A stretch of 64,000 nucleotides of DNA from an uncultured Shimia sp. (GTDB lineage Bacteria > Pseudomonadota > Alphaproteobacteria > Rhodobacterales > Rhodobacteraceae). A model generated the notes under the pieces. The model searched no databases. It worked only from the letters and a program-made list of their open reading frames with translations, and was not told where the DNA came from. Location of the stretch: assembly GCA_937897325.1 (NCBI GenBank), contig CALCOY010000034.1, forward strand, positions 16,101 to 80,100, in the 5' to 3' direction. How positions within the stretch are numbered: the first letter of the stretch is position 1; the number at the start of each line of letters is the position of its first letter. Made by a program: the position numbers and the translations under genes. Below are positions 27,999 to 36,421 of the stretch, piece by piece.

Positions 27999-28583
27999 TT
28001 AGCAGCCGACGGATTTTCGGACCATCGACCAATATTGGTCTTGGACGTCCTGCAAGCTCAGCCGGCCTTCGCTGCGAAACCAGGTGGTGATCCCTGTCAG
28101 CATGGCGATCAGAGCCAGCGTAGAGATCTTGGTGTCGGCCAATTGGAAACTGCTGGTCGCGACGCCGTCCCGCAGGACTTTTTCGAGGGCGTCTTCATAT
28201 TGGCGGCGCAGGCGTTCAATCTCGGCGAAGTTGTCGGGGGTGAGGTTGCGCAGCTCCATGTAGGCGATGAAGACCGCATCGGGCCGTTCATGGTGGAAAG
28301 CGATGTGGAAGCGCACGAAGGTTTCAAGCCGCGTTAGCGGCGCGCCGCCCCGTGTGTCGGGCAGAGCAGTCAGCAGGTCCAGCATGTGGTTGCGCATCAG
28401 CTCAAAAAGCAGGCTTTGCTTGTCGGCGGTGTAGTTATAAAGGGCACCTGCCTGCACACCGACTTCGGCCGCGATCTGTCGCATGGAGACGGCCGCATAG
28501 CCATGCCTGGCGAAGAGCCTGAGTGCGGCATCGCGCACGCGCGGGCCTGTGATATCTGAATGTGACCCTGCCGTACGCGCCAT
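27999..28583 (-). CDS. TetR family transcriptional regulator
   Basis: A 194-residue TetR-type repressor. The DNA-binding helix-turn-helix is at about 15-60 (RLFARHGYAAVSMRQIAAE, then GVQAGALYNYTADKQSLL), followed by a helical ligand domain of the TetR_C kind. The start at MARTAGSH was chosen over 49 upstream codons without similarity. A perfect palindrome lies 15 bases upstream. Convergence with the MttB-like gene suggests a link, but the operator position favours control of itself and of the small lipoprotein gene on the other strand. Confidence 0.9.
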   Translation of the reverse strand: MARTAGSHSDITGPRVRDAALRLFARHGYAAVSMRQIAAEVGVQAGALYNYTADKQSLLFELMRNHMLDLLTALPDTRGGAPLTRLETFVRFHIAFHHERPDAVFIAYMELRNLTPDNFAEIERLRRQYEDALEKVLRDGVATSSFQLADTKISTLALIAMLTGITTWFRSEGRLSLQDVQDQYWSMVRKSVGC

Positions 28584-28597
28584 ACTCTCTGAATAAC

Positions 28598-28611
28598 TGA
28601 ACGCCCGTTCA
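28598..28611. promoter_or_regulatory. Perfect palindromic operator TGAACGCCCGTTCA
   Basis: TGAACG and CGTTCA are perfect complements around CC, placed between the divergent tetR-type and lipoprotein genes, 15 bases before the tetR start. Size and position fit a TetR dimer site and autoregulation. The half-site TGAAC resembles that of the unrelated locus at 41 kb, but the spacing is one base longer. Confidence 0.7.
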
Positions 28612-28680
28612 AAACCAAGTGTTGCTTGATTGGACCGGAATCCTGGTGCATCACCTACGCAACACTGGCTGGAGATTGCC

Positions 28681-28965
28681 ATGCGCTTCGTTCCCTTTCT
28701 GCTGCTTTTGGGCCTTTTGCCCGCTTGCACGCAGTTTCCGGAGCTTGATGGTGTAACCAGCGATGTTGCCGAGAATGCCGATTATCCGACGCTTTTGCCG
28801 CTTGATCCGCTGATGCAGAGCACGTCACTGACCAACGCGGATGCCGAAGAGACCGAGGCCGAATTGCAGGCGCGCGTCGCGGCGCTGCAGGCGCGCGCGG
28901 CCCGGCTGCGGGGTCAGGTTGTCGACCCGGAGACACGTCGCCGCCTATCGGAGGACGCTGGCTGA
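28681..28965 (+). CDS. Small lipoprotein with coiled-coil tail
   Basis: A 94-residue protein with a lipoprotein signal peptide (MRFVPFLLLLGLLPAC) and lipidation cysteine at residue 16. The tail is rich in alanine, arginine and glutamate (EAELQARVAALQARAARLRG), likely a short coiled coil, as in Lpp-like or OmpA-anchored envelope proteins. I do not recognise the family. It is divergent from the TetR gene and shares its palindromic operator region. It precedes hom by 60 bases. Confidence 0.7.
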   Translation: MRFVPFLLLLGLLPACTQFPELDGVTSDVAENADYPTLLPLDPLMQSTSLTNADAEETEAELQARVAALQARAARLRGQVVDPETRRRLSEDAG

Positions 28966-29025
28966 TTGCACGCCCGTCCCGAACCCGCTACATCGCGAAC
29001 GACTTGAATTGCCAGGGATCACGCC

Positions 29026-30315
29026 ATGCCATCACAATCACTGCGTCTGGGGATTGCTGGCTTGGGCACGGTGGGTGTCGGCGTCTTGCGGATTCTGCGC
29101 AAACAGGCTGTCCTTCTTGAGAAACGCACGGGCTCTACGCTGACGATCAGCGCGGTGTCGGCGCGCGATCGATCCAAGGATCGGGGTGTTTCGCTTAGCG
29201 ATTGCGGCTGGGAAGACGATCCCGTCGCTTTGGCGAAACGCGAAGATGTCGATGTTTTCGTTGAATTGATGGGTGGTGCGGACGGCGCTGCCAAAGCTGC
29301 GGTTGAGGCTGCGCTGAATGCTGGCAAGGACGTGGTGACAGCAAACAAGGCGATGCTGGCGCTTCATGGGCAAGCCCTGGCCGAACGGGCCGAGGCCGCA
29401 GGCCGGGTGCTGCGCTACGAGGCCGCGGTCGCCGGCGGGATCCCGGTGATCAAGGCGCTGACCGAAGGGCTTGCGGGCAATGAGATCACCCGGGTGCTGG
29501 GCGTCATGAACGGGACTTGTAACTACATCCTGACCCGGATGGAGGAGACCGGGCAGGGCTATAATGCGCTTTTTGATGAATGCGCGCGGCTGGGCTATCT
29601 GGAAGCTGATCCGACCCTGGACGTGGGCGGGATTGATGCGGCGCACAAGCTGGCCATCCTGTCGTCCATCGCCTTTGGCACGCAGGTGGACTTCGACGGG
29701 ATCGAGATCGAAGGGATCGAACGCGTCACCCTCGATGACATCCGGCATGCCGCCGATATGGGCTACCGGATCAAGCTACTGGGCGTCGCTCAGCAAACCG
29801 GGCGCGGGCTGGAACAGCGTATGATGCCCTGTCTTGTGCCCGCAGCCTCGCCCTTGGGCGTTCTGCAGGGCGGTACCAATATGGTGGTGCTTGAAGGTGA
29901 CGCGGTGGAACAGATCGTCCTGCGCGGCCCGGGAGCAGGCGAAGGGCCAACCGCCTCTGCCGTTCTGGGCGACATCTGTGACATCGCCCGCAGCATTCGT
30001 TTGCCGGTTTTCGGGCAACCGGCCAGCGGGCTGAAGCAAAGCAAGCCTGCGCGCGCCATTCTGCCTGCGCCTTACTATCTGCGTATGGCGCTTGTCGACA
30101 AACCCGGCGCACTGGCCAAGATCGCCAGCGTTTTGGGCGAGGCCGGTGTCAGCATCGACCGGATGCGCCAATATGGCCACGCGGATGAGACAGCGCCTGT
30201 CCTGATCGTCACCCACAAATGCACCCGCGAGGCGCTGGATGCTGCCCTGTCGGCCATGTCCGGAACCGGCGTGCTTGCTTCCGACCCGGTCGTTCTTCGG
30301 ATTGAGGCTGTCTGA
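29026..30315 (+). CDS. hom: Homoserine dehydrogenase
   Basis: A 429-residue NAD(P)-dependent enzyme reducing aspartate semialdehyde to homoserine for threonine and methionine. The nucleotide-binding GLGTVG is at residues 12-17; VTANKAML, GIPVIKAL and MNGTCNYIL are diagnostic of the catalytic domain, and a C-terminal ACT domain (MALVDKPGALAKIASVLGEA, from about 350) gives feedback by threonine. hom-glpX-recJ is a familiar order in Rhodobacterales. Confidence 0.97.
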   Translation: MPSQSLRLGIAGLGTVGVGVLRILRKQAVLLEKRTGSTLTISAVSARDRSKDRGVSLSDCGWEDDPVALAKREDVDVFVELMGGADGAAKAAVEAALNAGKDVVTANKAMLALHGQALAERAEAAGRVLRYEAAVAGGIPVIKALTEGLAGNEITRVLGVMNGTCNYILTRMEETGQGYNALFDECARLGYLEADPTLDVGGIDAAHKLAILSSIAFGTQVDFDGIEIEGIERVTLDDIRHAADMGYRIKLLGVAQQTGRGLEQRMMPCLVPAASPLGVLQGGTNMVVLEGDAVEQIVLRGPGAGEGPTASAVLGDICDIARSIRLPVFGQPASGLKQSKPARAILPAPYYLRMALVDKPGALAKIASVLGEAGVSIDRMRQYGHADETAPVLIVTHKCTREALDAALSAMSGTGVLASDPVVLRIEAV

Positions 30316-30386
30316 GCCGCCCTTGTCCCTTTACCCCGCGCCCGCTACACCGCCTCACGCAAGCGATTGCCCAAAAGGAATTTGAC

Positions 30387-31361
30387 ATGACAACGAGCCC
30401 CTCCTCACAATTTCAGGATCGGATGCTGTCGCTGGGCCTTGCCCGCGTTTCCGAAGCTGCGGCCCTTGCCTCGGCCAAACTGGTCGGGCGCGGCGACGAA
30501 AAGCAGGCCGATCAGGCCGCGGTCAACGCCATGCGCACGCAACTTAACATGCTGGATATAGCTGGTGTCGTCGTCATCGGTGAGGGAGAGCGGGACGAGG
30601 CGCCCATGCTCTATATCGGTGAGGAGGTAGGGACCGGCAAAGGTCCGGGTGTGGACATCGCCCTTGATCCGCTGGAAGGGACGACCCTGACGGCCAAGGA
30701 TATGCCAAACGCCCTGACCGTGATCGCCATGGGTCCGCGCGGCTCAATGCTGCACGCGCCGGATGTCTACATGGACAAACTTGCAATCGGGCCCGGATTT
30801 GCCCCCGACACGGTCACACTGGCCATGAGCCCGCAGGAACGGGTCGCGGCACTCGCCAAAGCCAAGGGCTGCGATGTGACCGACATCACCGTTTGCGTCC
30901 TTGAACGCCCTCGCCACGAAGAGGTCATTGGAGGCATTCGGGAAACGGGCGCTTCGATTCGCTTGATCACCGATGGTGACGTAGCCGGTGTCATGCATTG
31001 CGCCGAACCCGGCACTGGCATCGACATGTATATGGGATCAGGTGGTGCACCCGAAGGTGTTCTGGCGGCAGCAGCGCTGAAATGCATGGGCGGTCAGATT
31101 TATGGTCGGCTGCTTTTCCGCAATGACGATGAGAAGGGACGCGCGGCCAAGGCAGGCATCACTGACCTGGATCGGATCTATGCACGCGACGAGATGGTGA
31201 CCGAGGACGTGATTTTTGCCGCCACAGGTGTCACGAGCGGCTCTTTGCTGCCAGCCGTTCAGCGGGAACCGGGTTGGCTGACCTGTGAGACGCTGCTTAT
31301 GCGCTCCAAAACCGGATCGGTGCGCCGCATGAACTACCGTACGCCCATCGAGACGACTTAA
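30387..31361 (+). CDS. glpX: Fructose-1,6-bisphosphatase, class II
   Basis: A 324-residue GlpX-type phosphatase for gluconeogenesis. The metal and phosphate-binding motifs GEGERDEAPML (65-75) and DPLEGTT (94-100) are intact, and the GDVAGVM and GSGGAPEGVLAA segments are conserved. No other fructose-bisphosphatase is in the window. It would draw on glyceraldehyde phosphate from sugar-acid aldol cleavage during growth on non-glycolytic carbon. recJ starts seven bases after its stop. Confidence 0.96.
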   Translation: MTTSPSSQFQDRMLSLGLARVSEAAALASAKLVGRGDEKQADQAAVNAMRTQLNMLDIAGVVVIGEGERDEAPMLYIGEEVGTGKGPGVDIALDPLEGTTLTAKDMPNALTVIAMGPRGSMLHAPDVYMDKLAIGPGFAPDTVTLAMSPQERVAALAKAKGCDVTDITVCVLERPRHEEVIGGIRETGASIRLITDGDVAGVMHCAEPGTGIDMYMGSGGAPEGVLAAAALKCMGGQIYGRLLFRNDDEKGRAAKAGITDLDRIYARDEMVTEDVIFAATGVTSGSLLPAVQREPGWLTCETLLMRSKTGSVRRMNYRTPIETT

Positions 31362-31368
31362 AGGTCTC

Positions 31369-33120
31369 GTGTCGCAGGCTTTCTTCGATGTCGAACATTC
31401 GCTAACCGGGCGCCGCTGGGTCGGGCCTGATCTGGACACGGCCCGCCAGGCAGAGGCGTTGGCGCAGGCGACCGGTCTGCCTGCGCCCTTATGTCAGATC
31501 CTCGCGCGTCGGAATGTTCCGCCAGACATGGCCGAGAGCTTTCTGGCACCCACGTTGCGAGATCTGATGTCCGATCCGCGCGACCTGCGCGATGCCGAAA
31601 TTGCCGCCAAACGGCTGGTCAGCGCGGTCACGCGCGGCGAGAAAGTGGCTGTTTTTGCCGATTATGACGTGGATGGCGGCAGCTCGGCCGCGCTGCTGAT
31701 CAGTTGGCTGCGCAGTTTTGGCATGTCCACGACACTCTATGTGCCAGACCGTATTGATGAAGGCTATGGCCCGAATGACGAGGCCATGCGAGCCCTGGCA
31801 GCCGATCATGATCTGATCATCTGCGTGGATTGTGGCACCCTGTCCCACGGACCAATTGCAGCGGTGCGGGGGGCGGATGTGGTTGTGCTGGACCACCACC
31901 TGGGGGGCGAAACGCTGCCCGCTGCATTGGCGGTGGTGAATCCCAACAGGCAGGATGAGGATGGAGCGCTTGGCCATCTTTGCGCGGCGGCTGTCGTCTT
32001 TCTGGTGCTGGTGGAGACGGGTCGCCAATTGCGCGAGGATGGTCGGCAGGGGCCCGAACTTATGGCTCTTCTTGATCTGGTGGCGCTGGCGACGGTGGCG
32101 GATGTTGCACCGTTGGTCGGAGTGAACCGTGCCTTTGTGCGGCAGGGGCTGCGCATAATGTCCCGCCGCGAACGCAAGGGGCTTGCGGCGCTCGCGGATG
32201 TTGCGGGCATCGACACCGCACCTGCGGCCTACCACCTGGGCTATTTGCTGGGGCCGCGCATAAATGCAGGTGGGCGGGTCGGGCGTGCGGATCTAGGTGC
32301 GCGGCTTCTTGCAACGGATGATCCGAACGAGGCGCAGTCGATTGCCGAAAAGCTAGATGAATTGAACGCGGAACGGCGAGATATCGAAGCCTCCGTTCTG
32401 GCTGCGGCCGTTGCTCAGGCCGAAGCGCGTGGCCTTGATGCACCGCTTGTTTGGGCGGCGGGGCCTGGCTGGCATCCCGGTGTCGTGGGGATCGTGGCCT
32501 CGCGCCTGAAGGAGGCAGCAGGCCGGCCCGCCGTTGTGATCGGCATCCAGGACGGTGTTGGCAAAGGATCTGGCCGTTCGGTGTCAGGCATCGATCTTGG
32601 CGCGTCGATCCAGCGCCTGGCTGCCGAAGGTCTGTTGCTGAAGGGTGGTGGACACCGCATGGCGGCGGGCCTGACGGTCGCCGAAGACCGGATCGAAGCA
32701 GCGATGGCTCGTTTGTCCGAATTGCTCGACAGGCAGGGTGCAGGATCGCTTGGACCCGTTGATCTGCGCTGCGATGGGGCATTGATGCCCAGTGCCGTCA
32801 GCGTGGAATTGGTTGAGCAGATCGAACAGGCAGGCCCTTTCGGGTCGGGTGCACCCGGTCCACGCTATGCCTTTGGAAATATGCGGTTGTTTTACGCCAA
32901 GCGGGTCGGTGAGAAACACCTGAAACTCAGTTTTGGAGATGTCGAGGGACCGCGCATCGATGCAATCTCTTTCGGCGCTTTTGACGGACCATTGGGCTCT
33001 GTCTTGGAAGGTCATGGGGGGGCGCCCTTTCACCTTGCAGGTCGGCTGGAAGTGAACACCTTTCGCGGCCAGACACGGGTTCAGCTCAGGCTTGAGGATG
33101 CGGCCCGAGTCGACTGCTGA
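31369..33120 (+). CDS. recJ: Single-stranded-DNA-specific exonuclease RecJ
   Basis: A 583-residue 5'-3' exonuclease of recombination and mismatch repair. The phosphoesterase motifs ADYDVDGGSSAALL (near 97) and LDHHLGGE (DHH at about 175-177) are present, then the DHHA1 domain with GGGHRMAAGLT and the OB-like C-terminal region. The start is GTG, seven bases after glpX. A tRNA gene lies 85 bases downstream. Confidence 0.95.
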   Translation: MSQAFFDVEHSLTGRRWVGPDLDTARQAEALAQATGLPAPLCQILARRNVPPDMAESFLAPTLRDLMSDPRDLRDAEIAAKRLVSAVTRGEKVAVFADYDVDGGSSAALLISWLRSFGMSTTLYVPDRIDEGYGPNDEAMRALAADHDLIICVDCGTLSHGPIAAVRGADVVVLDHHLGGETLPAALAVVNPNRQDEDGALGHLCAAAVVFLVLVETGRQLREDGRQGPELMALLDLVALATVADVAPLVGVNRAFVRQGLRIMSRRERKGLAALADVAGIDTAPAAYHLGYLLGPRINAGGRVGRADLGARLLATDDPNEAQSIAEKLDELNAERRDIEASVLAAAVAQAEARGLDAPLVWAAGPGWHPGVVGIVASRLKEAAGRPAVVIGIQDGVGKGSGRSVSGIDLGASIQRLAAEGLLLKGGGHRMAAGLTVAEDRIEAAMARLSELLDRQGAGSLGPVDLRCDGALMPSAVSVELVEQIEQAGPFGSGAPGPRYAFGNMRLFYAKRVGEKHLKLSFGDVEGPRIDAISFGAFDGPLGSVLEGHGGAPFHLAGRLEVNTFRGQTRVQLRLEDAARVDC

Positions 33121-33205
33121 GAAGCACCTGACTCTTTCGAAATGCTTGGTATTTTCTTCTTGCACCGATCGCCGGGATTCCCTATTTGACGCGTCACGAT
33201 AGCGC

Positions 33206-33280
33206 GGCCCGTTCGTCTATCGGTTAGGACGCCAGGTTTTCAACCTGGAAAGAGGGGTTCGATTCCCCTACGGGCTGCCA
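33206..33280 (+). tRNA. tRNA-Glu (anticodon TTC)
   Basis: A complete cloverleaf. The acceptor arm pairs GGCCCGT with ACGGGCT (first pair a G-T wobble), with discriminator G and an encoded CCA. The anticodon arm is CCAGG-TTTTCAA-CCTGG, giving TTC, and the T-arm is GAGGG/CCCCT with loop TTCGATT. The D-loop contains the usual GG. It reads glutamate codons GAA and GAG. Confidence 0.97.
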
Positions 33281-33366
33281 TCGATCTCTCGAAATTGAAT
33301 TGATTGCGTCTTCCCAGGTTTGTTGCACGCGTTGTACTGTAAGCCTTTTATGCCGTGAAGATCATC

Positions 33367-34437
33367 TTACGCCCGCTTTGCCAATTCTTCGCCCTCGCGC
33401 TTTTCACCAACCGCATCCGCGCGCCCTGTTGGCTCTGAAAAGTTCCGCGCGTTGTCTCTCAGATCCGAGCTGTAGATGGTCTGCCGACTGCGTCCTGCAT
33501 GTTTGGACGCATAGAGGGCGACATCGGCGTTTTCAAGCAACTCGGCCGGGGTTTGGTCGGAGCCGGGAAGATGAATGGCTGTTCCGATGCTGGCCGAAAT
33601 CCTGCACATTTCGCCCTGAAACGGGATAGGTTGGCTGAGGCGATCAATGATGCGTTGCGAGATCCGCGTCAAGGCTGCGTGATCCGTGGCGCCCGGTAGC
33701 AGCACTATGAATTCATCGCCCCCGACCCTTGCGACGGTGTCCTTATCGCGGGTCTCCTCGACCATGATTCTGGCCACTTTCTGTAGGACATGATCGCCAG
33801 CAGCATGACCCATCGTGTCGTTAACCGCCTTGAACCAGTCGAGATCTATATTCATCACTGCGAATTTCGTATCCCATTCGATGTGGCGGGCCAGCACGTG
33901 ATCCATGGCGCGGCGGTTCTTCAGGCCGGTCAGCGTGTCGGTAAATGCCTGCTCCTCGGCGGCGATCATCGCGCCCTGAAGCCGAAGGTTCAGCTTGCGA
34001 GAGGCTTCCATGGCCGCCGACTTCGCTTCGACAAGATAGAGCATTTCGATGGTCAGATCCGTGGCGGCGAAATCAGCACTTGTCAGGGCATAGTCGCGCA
34101 CACCGTCAACGATCGAAATACCGAATGACAGATTGATGATCGCCTGATCATCGCCCAATCCCGGCACCAGAACGCCCTTCAGTTCGGTTTGCGGTTTGCT
34201 GCGCAATTGCAGATGCAGCTTCGTCCCTGCAGAGGCGCGCAATTGTTGCACATCCACGATGGAACGCGGGCGCCTGATCTCAAAAATCTCGAGGAACGGC
34301 TTGCCCAGCAATTGGGTTTCTGGCCGCAATTTCCTGAGGGTCGGCCCCGCATGTTCAATGTGCCCGGTTCCTCCGATGATCACATTCATCGGGCAAAACA
34401 CGTCAAGCACATCGGTGATCGAGAAAGTAGTGCTCAT
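33367..34437 (-). CDS. HNOBA-domain diguanylate cyclase
   Basis: A 356-residue protein. The N-terminal half (about 10-130) resembles the heme-NO-binding-associated (HNOBA) PAS-like domain, including PFLEIFEIRRPRSIVD; a short coiled helix (135-165) leads to a GGDEF domain with active-site GGDEF at 239-243 and I-site RDKD at 230-233. It should make cyclic-di-GMP. The start overlaps the upstream H-NOX gene by four bases, so the two form a sensor-effector pair in which H-NOX regulates the cyclase. Confidence 0.9.
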   Translation of the reverse strand: MSTTFSITDVLDVFCPMNVIIGGTGHIEHAGPTLRKLRPETQLLGKPFLEIFEIRRPRSIVDVQQLRASAGTKLHLQLRSKPQTELKGVLVPGLGDDQAIINLSFGISIVDGVRDYALTSADFAATDLTIEMLYLVEAKSAAMEASRKLNLRLQGAMIAAEEQAFTDTLTGLKNRRAMDHVLARHIEWDTKFAVMNIDLDWFKAVNDTMGHAAGDHVLQKVARIMVEETRDKDTVARVGGDEFIVLLPGATDHAALTRISQRIIDRLSQPIPFQGEMCRISASIGTAIHLPGSDQTPAELLENADVALYASKHAGRSRQTIYSSDLRDNARNFSEPTGRADAVGEKREGEELAKRA

Positions 34438-35021
34438 ATTGCGCCTGCTCCCAGATCAAAGTGACGGCCTTCCGCGAATTCAGCTTCGATCAAAGTGATT
34501 GAGATGGTCTCGAACCCTTTCCTACTCTCCGTATGTTCCAGGTAGGCCAGCGTTCCGTAATCATCCGCCATCACCCGCAAGGCGCCCATGAGCACGTGAC
34601 CGCAACCCTCAATCGGGCTTTCGCAGATTAGCTCGAAACGACCGTTGCAATGCTCATGCAGCTCAAGCTCGGGGATGACCAGATCGGACACGGCAAGGCG
34701 GGCGCGGTCCGGCAGATCATCCAGAGAATGCAGGAATTCGACAAAGTTGACGCCCCCGAAACGCAGCAGGCGCCGCAAGGCTTCGACGTTCGGGTGTGAC
34801 ACCAGATAGGTCCCGAGATCTTCCATCAGGTCAAGAAGCGCTCTGTCCAAAACATTGCATGCGGCCTTTAAAAGGCGATTGGTGACATCATCGTCGTAGA
34901 TCAGCATCGCCTCGAATTCGACGAAGTCGAGACCGGCGAGCCGCGTAACCTCGGTCCACCGCTCTTGCCCGTAGCTGTCGGTGACAAAGCGTTGTATCCC
35001 CCGATTGATGAGCCCGTGCAT
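34434..35021 (-). CDS. H-NOX domain protein lacking the canonical heme-ligand histidine
   Basis: A 195-residue protein of the H-NOX (heme nitric oxide/oxygen binding) family, opening MHGLINRGIQRFVTDSYG. In characterised members an axial histidine sits near residue 102-105, within FL..LDDLHDR-type sequence; here the segment is SLDDLPDRARL, with proline at 104. The YxSxR heme-propionate motif also reads CESPI (133-137). Heme binding by the standard mode is therefore doubtful, unless H98 or another residue substitutes. It is translationally coupled to an HNOBA-GGDEF cyclase, so it may sense something other than NO, or act as an apo-regulator. Confidence 0.88.
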   Translation of the reverse strand: MHGLINRGIQRFVTDSYGQERWTEVTRLAGLDFVEFEAMLIYDDDVTNRLLKAACNVLDRALLDLMEDLGTYLVSHPNVEALRRLLRFGGVNFVEFLHSLDDLPDRARLAVSDLVIPELELHEHCNGRFELICESPIEGCGHVLMGALRVMADDYGTLAYLEHTESRKGFETISITLIEAEFAEGRHFDLGAGAI

Positions 35022-35103
35022 GATGACCCTTTCCCAAATCCCACGAGCAGATATGGCGTGCGATATCTTAATATTCCCCGAATATCCTTAATTTGAAGGA
35101 CAT

Positions 35104-35316
35104 TCAGAGGTCATGGAATGGGATCGACGGGAACCACCACAACCGTTTGGTTCTCTCATTCCCGAGGACCTGTATATACAGGTGGGCGCCAGGTAACCGG
35201 ACCAGGATCCGGACAGAGCCAGCTCCCTCGGAATTGCTTAAGGCCACCGGAATGCAACCTGTCACGAGAAGGGCAGAACCCGCCAAGGCGCAACCTAGGG
35301 TGCAGACGCGGCGCAA
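35104..35316 (-). CDS. Possible small lipoprotein
   Basis: A 70-codon frame with TTG start and a credible lipoprotein signal (basic RR, hydrophobic CALAGSALLVTGC, lipobox LVTGC, lipidation at residue 21). The remaining 50 residues have no recognisable domain. It lies in an otherwise gene-free gap and overlaps a strong hairpin and a 16-bp palindrome, so the region could instead be regulatory RNA. I rate it as a guess supported by the lipobox only. Confidence 0.3.
   Translation of the reverse strand: MRRVCTLGCALAGSALLVTGCIPVALSNSEGAGSVRILVRLPGAHLYIQVLGNERTKRLWWFPSIPFHDL
35115..35162. ncRNA. Long imperfect hairpin, candidate small RNA or structured UTR
   Basis: GGGAACCA pairs with TGGTTCTC around an 11-base loop, and outside this GGAATGG pairs with TCATTCC, with an internal loop on one side. 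The structure is stronger than expected by chance in a gap of 330 bases but could be a product of the overlapping small frame. Confidence 0.3.
35168..35183. promoter_or_regulatory. Perfect 16-bp palindrome ACCTGTATATACAGGT
   Basis: A fully symmetric 16-base site in the 335-base gap between the H-NOX and dehydratase genes. The half-site ACCTGT and spacing differ from LexA (CTGT-N8-ACAG) and from the 20-bp lux box, whose half-sites it shares. It probably binds a dimeric regulator, but I cannot name one. Confidence 0.4.
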
Positions 35317-35356
35317 ACAAGAGCCTTGATCTGGGAATCGAAGAAATCAATTGAAA

Positions 35357-36325
35357 TCAGGGATTTGGTGTTCGACCTGAAAGTACTTCGGCGAACCATT
35401 CAGTGTCAATGTTCCCACCGCAAAGGATCACACCGACCTTCTTGCCGGCCATCGCGTTACGCTCTTTCAGCAGACCCGCCAGTGGCGCGGTACCTGCACC
35501 CTCGGCCACGTTGTGGGTATGGCGAAAGTAGAGCCGGATGGCCGTGGCCACTTCGTCGTCACTCACTGTGATGATGCGCTCTGCCTCTTTTCCATATATT
35601 TCAAGCGCTTCCGGTACGGGAATGCGAACGGCGATGCCATCGGCAAATGTAGAAGCCGCATTCGTCTCAATCGGTTTTCCCGCCGCCACCGAAAGCTTTG
35701 CTGTGGGTGCGTTTTCAGACACGACGCCGACAATCTTTGTTTTCAAATTCAGTGCGTTGCGAGCCGAAATTGTTCCGCATATGCCCGATCCGCAGCCGAT
35801 CGGCACATAAATCGTATCGAGATCGGGTGCGGCGGACAAAAGCTCGTAGGCGTAGGTGGCCACGCCCCGGACCAGTTCGCGATGAAACGGTGGTACGACA
35901 AAAAGCCCTTCGGCCTCAGCCACGCGGTAGGCTTCCAGGCGAGCGGTGTCAAAATCCTCACCAAACTCGATGAGTTCTGCGCCAAAACTGCGCATTGCTG
36001 CATTCTTCTCGATCGAGTTGCCCTTGGGCACATAGACCTTTGCAACAAGGCCAGCGCGGGTGGCTGCCATGGCCTGTCCCTGCCCGTGATTGCCGCGCGT
36101 GGCCGTGCAAATACCCAAGACGTCGGGGTGAGTGCGGGTCAGCCAATCCATGAACGTGTAGGCACCGCGGACTTTGAAGGCGCCCGTCGGAGTATGATTT
36201 TCGTGCTTCACCACCACATCGGCACCCGTTTCTTCATTTAAAAGGGGCCAACGATATTGGGGTGTTGGGGGCATGTTGCGGTGCACGAACGCGACCGCAT
36301 CTTCGAGTTCCGAAAGGGCAAACAT
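35357..36325 (-). CDS. PLP-dependent threonine/serine dehydratase family protein
   Basis: A 322-residue fold-type II PLP enzyme of the threonine/serine dehydratase family. The Schiff-base lysine is in TGAFKVRGAY near residue 50; the phosphate loop is GCGSGICGT, and TRGNHGQGQA contains the substrate-binding asparagine. No ACT domain is present, as in catabolic forms. Relatives of similar size include TdcB-like threonine ammonia-lyases, hydroxyaspartate dehydratases and EutB-type hydroxyectoine enzymes; the sequence alone does not decide. It lies 96 bases from an SSADH on the same strand. Confidence 0.85.
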   Translation of the reverse strand: MFALSELEDAVAFVHRNMPPTPQYRWPLLNEETGADVVVKHENHTPTGAFKVRGAYTFMDWLTRTHPDVLGICTATRGNHGQGQAMAATRAGLVAKVYVPKGNSIEKNAAMRSFGAELIEFGEDFDTARLEAYRVAEAEGLFVVPPFHRELVRGVATYAYELLSAAPDLDTIYVPIGCGSGICGTISARNALNLKTKIVGVVSENAPTAKLSVAAGKPIETNAASTFADGIAVRIPVPEALEIYGKEAERIITVSDDEVATAIRLYFRHTHNVAEGAGTAPLAGLLKERNAMAGKKVGVILCGGNIDTEWFAEVLSGRTPNP

Positions 36326-36421
36326 ACGGGCAGATTGACGATCGGGAACGCTTTGTCAAATCTTCCCGATCGATGGTCTTTAAGGCCGTTGATCTTGTCG
36401 TCGGCAGAACCGCGTAGAGCC

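Noticed and set aside
35168..35183. LexA box or lux box at ACCTGTATATACAGGT
   Set aside because: LexA of this class needs GTTC-type sites or CTGT-N8-ACAG spacing, and the lux box is 20 bp; the spacer here is four bases and no luxR or lexA gene is near.
35357..36325. Hydroxyectoine dehydratase EutB or hydroxyaspartate dehydratase BhcB as firm calls
   Set aside because: Neighbouring eut or bhc genes are absent, so the entry stays at the family level.
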